From Sulfurimonas sp. (GTDB lineage Bacteria > Campylobacterota > Campylobacteria > Campylobacterales > Sulfurimonadaceae), in NCBI GenBank assembly GCA_027063295.1, contig JAMORZ010000151.1:1-6218 (forward strand): a DNA stretch of 6,218 nucleotides, in the 5' to 3' direction. The notes below the pieces were generated by a model. That model was not told the DNA's origin. It was given only the letters and a program-made list of their open reading frames with translations, and did not search any database. Below, in pieces: positions 1-5,357 of this stretch. A program made the translations under genes and the position numbers. The stretch's first letter is position 1. Every line of letters starts with the position of its first letter.

Positions 1-367
1 AGGAAGTTCAATGGGTAGTGGAAATTATACAGTAGTAGTAGATGGTCAAAAGTTTAGTGTTCAAGTAGCAGAGGGTGATGCAGATATTCAAGTAACTGCA
101 GTAAATGGTGAGAGTGCAGCTACATCAACACCAGCACCAGCAGCTTCAGGTGATGCAACTGAGATCAAAGCACTTCTTCCAGGTAATGTTTGGAAAATTG
201 TAGCTAATCCAGGTCAAAGTGTAAACGAAGGTGATGTGATTATGATCCTTGAGTCTATGAAAATGGAGATTGATGTTGTTGCAACAAGAGGTGGTGTGAT
301 CCAATCAATCAATGTAGCTACAAACGATAAAGTTGTAGAAGGTCAAGTAGTAGCAGTACTAGGATAG
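1..367 (+). CDS. oadA: Biotin carboxyl-carrier end of an oxaloacetate decarboxylase (or related) alpha subunit, partial
   Basis: This is a biotinyl (BCCP-type) domain that carries CO2 on a biotin-lysine between a carboxyltransferase site and the Na+-pumping beta subunit encoded next. Numbering from the first ATG (position 11), an N-terminal stretch NYTVVVDGQKFSVQV is followed by an Ala/Pro/Thr-rich flexible linker (about residues 34-48). The lipoyl/biotinyl fold follows, starting with ALLPGNVWKI, with the biotinylation motif ESMKM; the target lysine is K84 (codon 260-262). The reading frame is open to the window edge (Gly-Ser-Ser precede the ATG), and this domain with its linker is normally the C-terminus of an approximately 600-residue alpha subunit. 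I therefore read it as the 3' end of a longer gene rather than a 118-residue protein. A free-standing carrier cannot be excluded, because AGGAAG at 1-6 could serve as a ribosome binding site. It ends 4 nt before oadB. Pyruvate carboxylase subunit B or methylmalonyl-CoA decarboxylase subunits are close alternatives. Confidence 0.85.
   Translation, partial: GSSMGSGNYTVVVDGQKFSVQVAEGDADIQVTAVNGESAATSTPAPAASGDATEIKALLPGNVWKIVANPGQSVNEGDVIMILESMKMEIDVVATRGGVIQSINVATNDKVVEGQVVAVLG
361..364 (+). promoter_or_regulatory. Ribosome binding site of oadB, abutting the oadA stop codon
   Basis: AGGA lies 7 nt upstream of the oadB ATG at 372 and touches the TAG stop (365-367) of the preceding gene. Ribosomes finishing the alpha subunit thus sit on the oadB initiation site, which suggests translational coupling of the two subunits. 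Confidence 0.6.
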
Positions 368-371
368 TCTG

Positions 372-1700
372 ATGAAAAAAATTGTATTTAAATTTCTTGC
401 ACTGATGATGCTTTTTGCATTTTCAAGTGCATCAGCTAATGAACATGCGGCGGCTGCAGAAGCTACGCAATCAACTCATAAAGAGGAGACTTACAAGTCT
501 CAAGAGATGAGTCATATGATTGTTAACTTCCTAAAGTCAACAGGTATCGTAGCACTTATAAATCCAGATCCAGATGAACTTAGTGCAACTGGTGAAAAGA
601 TGAGTGATTTCCACAAGGGTATGGGTCGTGTGATTATGATCCTTATTACATTCTTGCTTTTCTGGTTGGCGATTGCAAAAGGGTTTGAACCACTTTTACT
701 TTTACCTATTGCTTTTGGGGGTCTTCTTGCCAATATTCCTGTAGCAGGGATTGCAGGTGAGCATGGGTTCTTGGGAGTAATTTACCATATGGGTCTCTCA
801 AATGAGATGTTCCCTATTATCATCTTTATGGGTGTTGGTGCTATGACTGACTTTGGTCCACTTCTATCAAATCCTAAGACAGCTCTCCTTGGTGGTGCTG
901 CTCAGTTTGGTATCTTTGGAACACTTGTTGGTGCAGTTGCACTTTCACAAGCTGGTTTTGTTGACTTTACATTACAACAAGCAAGTGCTATCTCTATCAT
1001 CGGTGGAGCTGATGGTCCGACATCTATCTTTATAGCAACAAAACTTGCTCCTGAACTTTTAGGTGCTATTGCGGTTGCATCATACAGTTATATGGCGATG
1101 GTTCCAATTATTCAGCCTCCAATCATGAAAGCTCTTACAACTGAGAGTGAGCGTAAGATTAAGATGACTACACTTCGTCATGTATCTCGCTTAGAGAAGT
1201 TGATTTTCCCAGTAATGGTACTTGTACTTGCTATTTTAGTACTTCCTGAGTCAACTCCACTTATTGGTGCATTTATGTTTGGTAACTTTTTGAAAGAATC
1301 TGGTGTTGTTGAGCGTCTTAATGATACTCTTCAAAATGCACTTATCAACATCACTACGATCTTCTTAGGTCTTGGTGTTGGTTCTAAACTTGCAGCAGAT
1401 CAGTTCTTAGTACCAGATACTATGTTTATTATGGTTCTTGGTATCGTTGCGTTTAGTGTTGGTACAGCAGCAGGTGTACTTATGGCAAAACTAATGAACC
1501 TTTTTCCAGGTCATAAGATCAACCCACTTATCGGTTCAGCTGGAGTTTCAGCAGTACCAATGGCAGCTCGTGTATCTAACAAAGTAGGTATGGAGTATGA
1601 TAGAACAAATATGCTTTTAATGCATGCAATGGGCCCAAATGTTGCAGGTGTTATCGGTTCAGCAGTTGCGGCTGGTGTACTTATCTCACTTTTTAACTAG
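372..1700 (+). CDS. oadB: Na+-translocating decarboxylase beta subunit (OadB)
   Basis: Integral membrane subunit that decarboxylates carboxybiotin delivered by the alpha subunit and uses the energy to pump Na+ out of the cell. At 442 residues it is close to the usual approximately 430. Family hallmarks in order are AKGFEPLLLLPIAFGGLLAN (103-122), MGVGAMTDFGPLL (153-165), GGADGPTSIF (211-220), SYSYMAMVPIIQPPIMKALT (237-256) and INPLIGSAGVSAVPMAARVS (383-402), then LLMHAMGPNVAGVIGSA near the end. Residues known in the Klebsiella protein as important for Na+ binding or pumping (D203, Y229, N373, G377, S382, R389, from memory) correspond to D214, Y240, N384, G388, S393 and R400, all with the same offset of 11, so the pump looks functional. 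The N-terminus is unusual: a signal-peptide-like segment (residues 1-22, MKK...SSASA), then an Ala/Glu/His-rich stretch before the first core helix at about 86. The next gene on this strand lies beyond a terminator. The gamma subunit is not in the window. Confidence 0.95.
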   Translation: MKKIVFKFLALMMLFAFSSASANEHAAAAEATQSTHKEETYKSQEMSHMIVNFLKSTGIVALINPDPDELSATGEKMSDFHKGMGRVIMILITFLLFWLAIAKGFEPLLLLPIAFGGLLANIPVAGIAGEHGFLGVIYHMGLSNEMFPIIIFMGVGAMTDFGPLLSNPKTALLGGAAQFGIFGTLVGAVALSQAGFVDFTLQQASAISIIGGADGPTSIFIATKLAPELLGAIAVASYSYMAMVPIIQPPIMKALTTESERKIKMTTLRHVSRLEKLIFPVMVLVLAILVLPESTPLIGAFMFGNFLKESGVVERLNDTLQNALINITTIFLGLGVGSKLAADQFLVPDTMFIMVLGIVAFSVGTAAGVLMAKLMNLFPGHKINPLIGSAGVSAVPMAARVSNKVGMEYDRTNMLLMHAMGPNVAGVIGSAVAAGVLISLFN

Positions 1701-1710
1701 TGATCTCTTA

Positions 1711-1736
1711 GGTGGTGTAGATGCACCACCTTTTTT
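1711..1736 (+). terminator. Intrinsic terminator of the oadA-oadB operon
   Basis: A perfect 7-bp GC-rich stem, GGTGGTG (1711-1717) pairing with CACCACC (1724-1730), encloses a 6-nt loop. It is followed at once by six T (1731-1736), starting 10 nt after the oadB stop. On the opposite strand the same hairpin is not followed by a T run, so it should terminate only rightward transcription. Confidence 0.9.
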
Positions 1737-1742
1737 CTTCGT

Positions 1743-2696
1743 TTAATTTTTTTCTTTTTGTCTCATCACTGAAACAATCAGTGGAATAATATTATGACTT
1801 TTTGTTTTATCAATAAATCCATCAGCTCCTAAAACTTCAGCTTCACGTTTATTGTTATCTCCTGTCATTGAAGAGTTTACAATCAAAGGTATATCTCTTG
1901 TGATAGGGTTATTTCGTAGTGTTTTAAGTACAGTAAAACCAGACATTTCTGGCATCTCAATATCTGTAATAACAACAGGGATATTTTTTGCATCTTCACC
2001 AAGAGAGTTGATGTAATCAATGAGTTTTTGACCATTATCAAAAAGTCGCATATTGATGTTGGCATTGTTAAAGATTTGAATAAGGTGTCGTTGTGCTGTT
2101 TTTGAATCTTCAGCAACAAGAACGGTGCCATACTTGAGTTTATCAGGTATTTCAATCTCTTTGAGCATCTCTGCATCTTTTTCTACATCAACCATCGCCT
2201 GAGGGATAACATCTGAGAGGAGTTTTTCGTAATCAAGGATAAGACATAAACTTCCATTTTCAAGACGTGTGTCGTTCATGACAACACCATCCTCCTTTAG
2301 ACGGTAACTATCTGGAGCATGCATTTCATTCCAGTTTTTCTTGATTACTCTAAATGCAGACATAATGCGAAGACCGATGATTACACCGTTAAAGTCACAA
2401 ATCAAGATATTTGAATTTTCTATTTCCTCTTTTATCAAAGTGATCCCCAACCATGCAGGAAGGTTTAAGATAGGTATCTGTAAACCACGTAAAATAATTG
2501 TTCCCTCCAGGAGCGGATGGGAAGACGGGATTTGTGTTAAATAATGATTTTTTGCTTCAACAACTTCACGAGTCTTAAAAACATTTATCGCATAATAAGC
2601 TGAATCTTCTTTATCACTAACACGAAAAACAAGAAGTTGAAGTTCGTTGTTTTTTGCTAAATTGGTTGCAGCATCTACATTATCTAGTACAGACAT
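1743..2696 (-). CDS. cheV: Chemotaxis coupling protein CheV (CheW-like domain plus receiver)
   Basis: Cytoplasmic adaptor linking chemoreceptors to the kinase CheA; its receiver domain can be phosphorylated by CheA, probably for adaptation. It has 317 residues, the normal CheV length. The CheW-like domain covers about residues 15-165 (LLVFRV, FKTREVVEAKN, ILRGLQIPILNL, SLCLILDYEKLL). A short linker leads to a receiver domain at about 190-315. In the receiver I see the acidic pair E196/D197 (VLVAEDS), the phospho-acceptor D245 (VVITDIEMPEMSG), S275 in the conserved Thr/Ser position and K297 (GFIDK). D245 and K297 are 52 residues apart, as D57 and K109 are in CheY. The ATG start is supported by AAGGGG just upstream. 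It stands alone here, convergent with oadB and divergent from the adaptor gene. Campylobacterota often have several CheV paralogues, and I cannot tell which one this is. Confidence 0.95.
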   Translation of the reverse strand: MSVLDNVDAATNLAKNNELQLLVFRVSDKEDSAYYAINVFKTREVVEAKNHYLTQIPSSHPLLEGTIILRGLQIPILNLPAWLGITLIKEEIENSNILICDFNGVIIGLRIMSAFRVIKKNWNEMHAPDSYRLKEDGVVMNDTRLENGSLCLILDYEKLLSDVIPQAMVDVEKDAEMLKEIEIPDKLKYGTVLVAEDSKTAQRHLIQIFNNANINMRLFDNGQKLIDYINSLGEDAKNIPVVITDIEMPEMSGFTVLKTLRNNPITRDIPLIVNSSMTGDNNKREAEVLGADGFIDKTKSHNIIPLIVSVMRQKEKN

Positions 2697-2700
2697 AATG

Positions 2701-2706
2701 CCCCTT
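2701..2706 (-). promoter_or_regulatory. Ribosome binding site of cheV
   Basis: Read on the minus strand, AAGGGG lies 4 nt before the ATG at 2696-2694. It supports that start for the 317-residue CheV. No convincing minus-strand -35 element was found further upstream; TATTAT (complement of 2724-2729) is a possible -10. Confidence 0.55.
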
Positions 2707-2723
2707 TAATGAAATCTATCTTA

Positions 2724-2742
2724 ATAATATCTAAAATATTAT
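2724..2742. repeat. Small inverted repeat in the divergent intergenic region
   Basis: ATAATAT (2724-2730) and ATATTAT (2736-2742) form a perfect 7-bp dyad around a 5-nt spacer, between the cheV start and the rightward promoter. It could be an operator for cheV, since it overlaps the possible cheV -10. It is pure A/T and may be chance in this composition. Confidence 0.3.
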
Positions 2743-2751
2743 GAAATATGC

Positions 2752-2779
2752 TTGAATGTTAATAATGAAATGTTAAAAT
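2752..2779 (+). promoter_or_regulatory. Candidate sigma-70 promoter for the adaptor/oxidoreductase operon
   Basis: TTGAAT (2752-2757) and TAAAAT (2774-2779) are separated by 16 nt. TG at 2771-2772, one base before the -10, gives an extended -10 (TGTTAAAAT). Transcription would start about 20 nt before the TTG start codon. The region is very AT-rich, so chance matches are common; a second TAAAAT at 2787-2792 is a weaker alternative without a good -35. Confidence 0.45.
2755..2776 (+). repeat. Direct repeat AATGTTAA, 14-nt period, inside the candidate promoter
   Basis: AATGTTAA occurs at 2755-2762 and again at 2769-2776, so the copies are 14 nt apart start to start. Flanking bases are similar (AATGTTAATAAT and AATGTTAAAATT). 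The first copy overlaps the candidate -35 and the second runs into the -10. It could be a tandem-site operator, but both copies are simple AT-rich sequence. Confidence 0.4.
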
Positions 2780-2792
2780 TACCTCATAAAAT

Positions 2793-2799
2793 AGAAGGA
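2793..2799 (+). promoter_or_regulatory. Ribosome binding site that fixes a TTG start
   Basis: AGAAGGA lies 7 nt before TTG at 2807-2809. There is no ATG in this frame until residue 46. The TTG gives a complete signal peptide (Met-Lys-Ile then a Leu/Phe run), so this site decides the start of the adaptor gene. Confidence 0.75.
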
Positions 2800-2806
2800 A
2801 AATAGA

Positions 2807-3604
2807 TTGAAAATATTACTTTTTTTGCTTTTAGGTGAGCTTTTTTTACATGCAAAAATATATTATTCTAAAGTAGAACCTTATGAGTTTCGTTATGTTG
2901 CTTCAAATGTTTCTGGTGAAGTAGAGTTTATCGATGAAAATATGATAGGAAAAAAACTTACATCAAAAGCTTATCTCAAGATAGATGATGAGCTTGATAA
3001 GAAGGAGCTTGCTTATCTTGAAGAGAAGCTCTCTACTATCGAAAATACAGTTCAGGTCAATGAAAAGATCTTAGAAAATCTCAAGCTCTCTTTAGAAAAA
3101 AAGCGAGAAAATTATAAACAGATAGAAAATCTAAAAATCAAATCAAGAGTAGAAAAAGATAGAGAGTTTTATGACTTAGTTGCAAGCGAGAATGCTTATC
3201 TCTCAACTCAAAAAGAGATAAATAATCTTAAAACACAGATAGCCGATCTAAAGCTTCGTCGTGCACAGCTCAAACGTAGCATAAAAGATAAAACACTTAG
3301 AGATAAAGGTTTTGTTCTTTATGAGATCGATGTGAAAGTTGGACAAGTTGTAAACCCTTCAACACCTTTAGTAAAAATTGCAGATACTTCAAAAGCTCTT
3401 TTGAGTATCTTTGTTGATGAAGATGACTTAGAGGGGATTGCATCAAAAATAATCTATATAGATTCTAAAAAAACAAACTACAAAGTTTCTAGAGTTTTAC
3501 ATATCGCAGATAGTAAAAATATTTCAAAGTATATGGTTCAAATCGTTATTGACCCACCTAAAGTGTTTTCAAAACTTGTAAAAATAGAACTAAAAGAGAG
3601 ATAA
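2807..3604 (+). CDS. Periplasmic HlyD-like adaptor (membrane fusion) protein
   Basis: 265 residues starting at TTG. Residues 1-16 form a signal peptide (MKILLFLLLGELFLHA, then K) with no lipobox cysteine, so a soluble or peripheral periplasmic protein is predicted. The arrangement is that of a periplasmic adaptor: a first half-lipoyl strand region at about 26-62 (YVASNVSGEVEFI...), a charged Lys/Glu/Leu-rich coiled-coil hairpin at about 63-163 with a turn near 112-120, a second half-lipoyl region at about 165-193 (LYEIDVKVGQVVNPSTPLVKI), and a beta-barrel-like end at about 195-262. Such proteins normally bridge an inner-membrane transporter to a TolC-type channel. No transporter or channel gene is adjacent. 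The TolC-contact signature RxxxLxxxxxxS is not clean: aligning on L124 puts E120 and Y131 at the Arg and Ser positions. Its stop is 1 nt from the oxidoreductase start, so the two are cotranscribed. The family assignment rests on architecture; the substrate and partner are unknown. Confidence 0.75.
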   Translation: MKILLFLLLGELFLHAKIYYSKVEPYEFRYVASNVSGEVEFIDENMIGKKLTSKAYLKIDDELDKKELAYLEEKLSTIENTVQVNEKILENLKLSLEKKRENYKQIENLKIKSRVEKDREFYDLVASENAYLSTQKEINNLKTQIADLKLRRAQLKRSIKDKTLRDKGFVLYEIDVKVGQVVNPSTPLVKIADTSKALLSIFVDEDDLEGIASKIIYIDSKKTNYKVSRVLHIADSKNISKYMVQIVIDPPKVFSKLVKIELKER

Positions 3605-3605
3605 A

Positions 3606-5357
3606 ATGGCACATGAAACTACAGCTTGTCCACTAGATTGCTATGATGGATGTGAAGCTATCTTGGAAGATTCAAAGTTAAAAGCCCTAAAGGGTTGTCA
3701 TACACAAGGGTTTTTATGTCCACATCTCAATCATTATGAAGAGCATACAAGAATCAGATCTGCAAGATACAAAGGAGAAGAGATCTCAATCTCTGAAGCA
3801 TTAAAGTTATTATCTGAGATGATAGATGAAAACCTTAAAAGTGAGACTCTCTTTTATAAAGGGAGTGGAAATTTTGCTCTTATGCAAGATGTAACTGAAC
3901 ACTTTTTTGCTTCCATAGGAGCGACACTGACAGATGGGAGTTTATGTGATGGAGCAGGGGAGGCTGGCATCATTGAGGGGCGAGGATCAAACAAAAATAT
4001 GCCTTATTCTGAGATAGAAAAATCTGATGTTGTAATCTTTTGGGGGCGAAATCCTCATACAACATCATCACACCTTTTACCGCTTATAAAAGGTAAAAAA
4101 ATCATCGTTATTGATCCTGTTGAAACACAGATAGCTAAAATGGCAGATCTTTTTATACAGATTCGTCCACATGCTGATTTGTATTTGGCGATGCTCATTG
4201 TGCGTTTTTTACATATCAATGATATGTGTGATGAGGAGTTTTTAGAAGAGTATGCAAGTGAGTTTGAAGATTATTATGAACTTACACAGACTGTACGTAT
4301 TAAGGCTGTTTTAGAAGAGATTGGTGCATCTTTGGGTGATATTGGTCAGATTCTTGATATGCTTTATAATAAAAAAGTAGCAATAGTTGTTGGTGTTGGT
4401 GTGCAAAAGTATTCAGATGGTGCAGATGTACTTCGTGCTATTGATACCATTTTAGTAGCACTTGGTCTTTTTGGAAAAGAGGGGTGTGGTGTTGCTTATC
4501 TTGGAAATTCAAAAGAGGGATTAGATACCCCTTTTTACACTCATGCAAAAAGAGTTTCAAAAGTAAATACTGCGTTTGATGAGTTTAAAACAGTATTTAT
4601 TCAAGGAGCAAATCCTCTTGCTCAAATGCCAAATACTTCCAGAGTTCTTGATGCAATAGAGCATACATCTAATGTTGTTTATTTTGGATTGTATGAGAAT
4701 GAAACAAGCAAAAGAGCAAATCTTGTTATTCCTGCTAAAACTTTTTTAGAAAAAAATGATATCAGAACATCGTATGCTCATAATGGTATGATGAAAATGA
4801 AGGCACAAAAAGAGAGTGAAATAGGTATAAGTGAATATGAACTTGCCTCTTATCTTTGCAAGGTTTATGGTGTTGAGTTAAAGAGTGAAGAGGAGTATTT
4901 AGCTTATTTTGCAAACTTTGGTGTGAAGAAGATTAGTGGTTGTTTTGAGGTAGAAAAGAGGGAGAATACACCTTATAAAGAAGGTTTTGATACAGATGAT
5001 GGAGAGTTTGTATTTTTAGAAGAGTTTGACCCTATCAATATGGAACGCAATGGTAAATATCTTATTACACCAAAGAGTGCTATCTCGCTAAATTCTCAGT
5101 TTCAACGTGAGAAGTATGTATATTTACATAGCTCATGTGGTTTTAAAGAGGGGGATATGATCCATATATCTTCTGAAAATGGTGTAGTTGTACTCCCTTT
5201 AAAGTATAACGATGCACTTCGTGAAGATTGCGTTTTGATCTATTCGGGTACACCAGGTGTGAATCATCTGACACCTTCAAAGCACTCTTTAGATGGAAAA
5301 TGTGCCATTTATCAGGAGAGTTTTGTTACGATATCTTTAGAGGGTTTTGCTAAGTAA
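3606..5357 (+). CDS. Cytoplasmic molybdopterin oxidoreductase with an N-terminal [4Fe-4S] site
   Basis: 583 residues, a member of the DMSO-reductase superfamily that binds a bis-molybdopterin guanine dinucleotide Mo or W centre. The N-terminal cluster motif is C8-x3-C12-x3-C16 with C38 (GFLCPH) as the likely fourth ligand; C31 is an extra nearby cysteine. SLCDGAGEAG (112-121) occupies the active-site loop region, where C114 is a candidate metal ligand. Cofactor-binding stretches follow: FWGRNPHTTSSH (145-156), IVIDPVETQIAKMADLFIQI (167-186), FIQGANPLAQMPN (331-343) and VIPAKTFLEKND (374-385). A C-terminal beta domain runs from about 483 (YLITPKSAIS) to GVNHLTPSKHSLDG (551-564). There is no Tat signal or membrane segment, so the enzyme should be cytoplasmic. 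It is shorter than the roughly 650-750 residues usual for the superfamily. The ATG is 1 nt after the adaptor stop, with only a weak GAGAG (3596-3600) ahead, which points to coupled translation. Superfamily membership is secure; the substrate cannot be told from sequence. Confidence 0.9.
   Translation: MAHETTACPLDCYDGCEAILEDSKLKALKGCHTQGFLCPHLNHYEEHTRIRSARYKGEEISISEALKLLSEMIDENLKSETLFYKGSGNFALMQDVTEHFFASIGATLTDGSLCDGAGEAGIIEGRGSNKNMPYSEIEKSDVVIFWGRNPHTTSSHLLPLIKGKKIIVIDPVETQIAKMADLFIQIRPHADLYLAMLIVRFLHINDMCDEEFLEEYASEFEDYYELTQTVRIKAVLEEIGASLGDIGQILDMLYNKKVAIVVGVGVQKYSDGADVLRAIDTILVALGLFGKEGCGVAYLGNSKEGLDTPFYTHAKRVSKVNTAFDEFKTVFIQGANPLAQMPNTSRVLDAIEHTSNVVYFGLYENETSKRANLVIPAKTFLEKNDIRTSYAHNGMMKMKAQKESEIGISEYELASYLCKVYGVELKSEEEYLAYFANFGVKKISGCFEVEKRENTPYKEGFDTDDGEFVFLEEFDPINMERNGKYLITPKSAISLNSQFQREKYVYLHSSCGFKEGDMIHISSENGVVVLPLKYNDALREDCVLIYSGTPGVNHLTPSKHSLDGKCAIYQESFVTISLEGFAK

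Noticed and set aside
11..367. A free-standing 118-residue biotin carrier protein starting at ATG 11
   Set aside because: The frame is open upstream to the window edge and the linker-plus-biotinyl layout is that of an alpha-subunit C-terminus directly followed by oadB. Only 10 bases are visible upstream, so this is a preference and not proof.
512..733. 73-codon open frame on the minus strand inside oadB
   Set aside because: Antisense to well-conserved OadB sequence; the product has no recognisable domain and no ribosome binding site was evident.
853..1035. 60-codon open frame on the plus strand inside oadB
   Set aside because: It overlaps the core of OadB in another frame; its Leu/Val-rich product reflects the membrane-protein codons.
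1883..2176. 97-codon minus-strand open frame inside cheV
   Set aside because: A shifted-frame shadow of the receiver domain, which itself is intact with all key residues.
2341..2544. 67-codon plus-strand open frame antisense to cheV
   Set aside because: Covers the conserved CheW-like domain on the opposite strand, with no family resemblance and no start signal.
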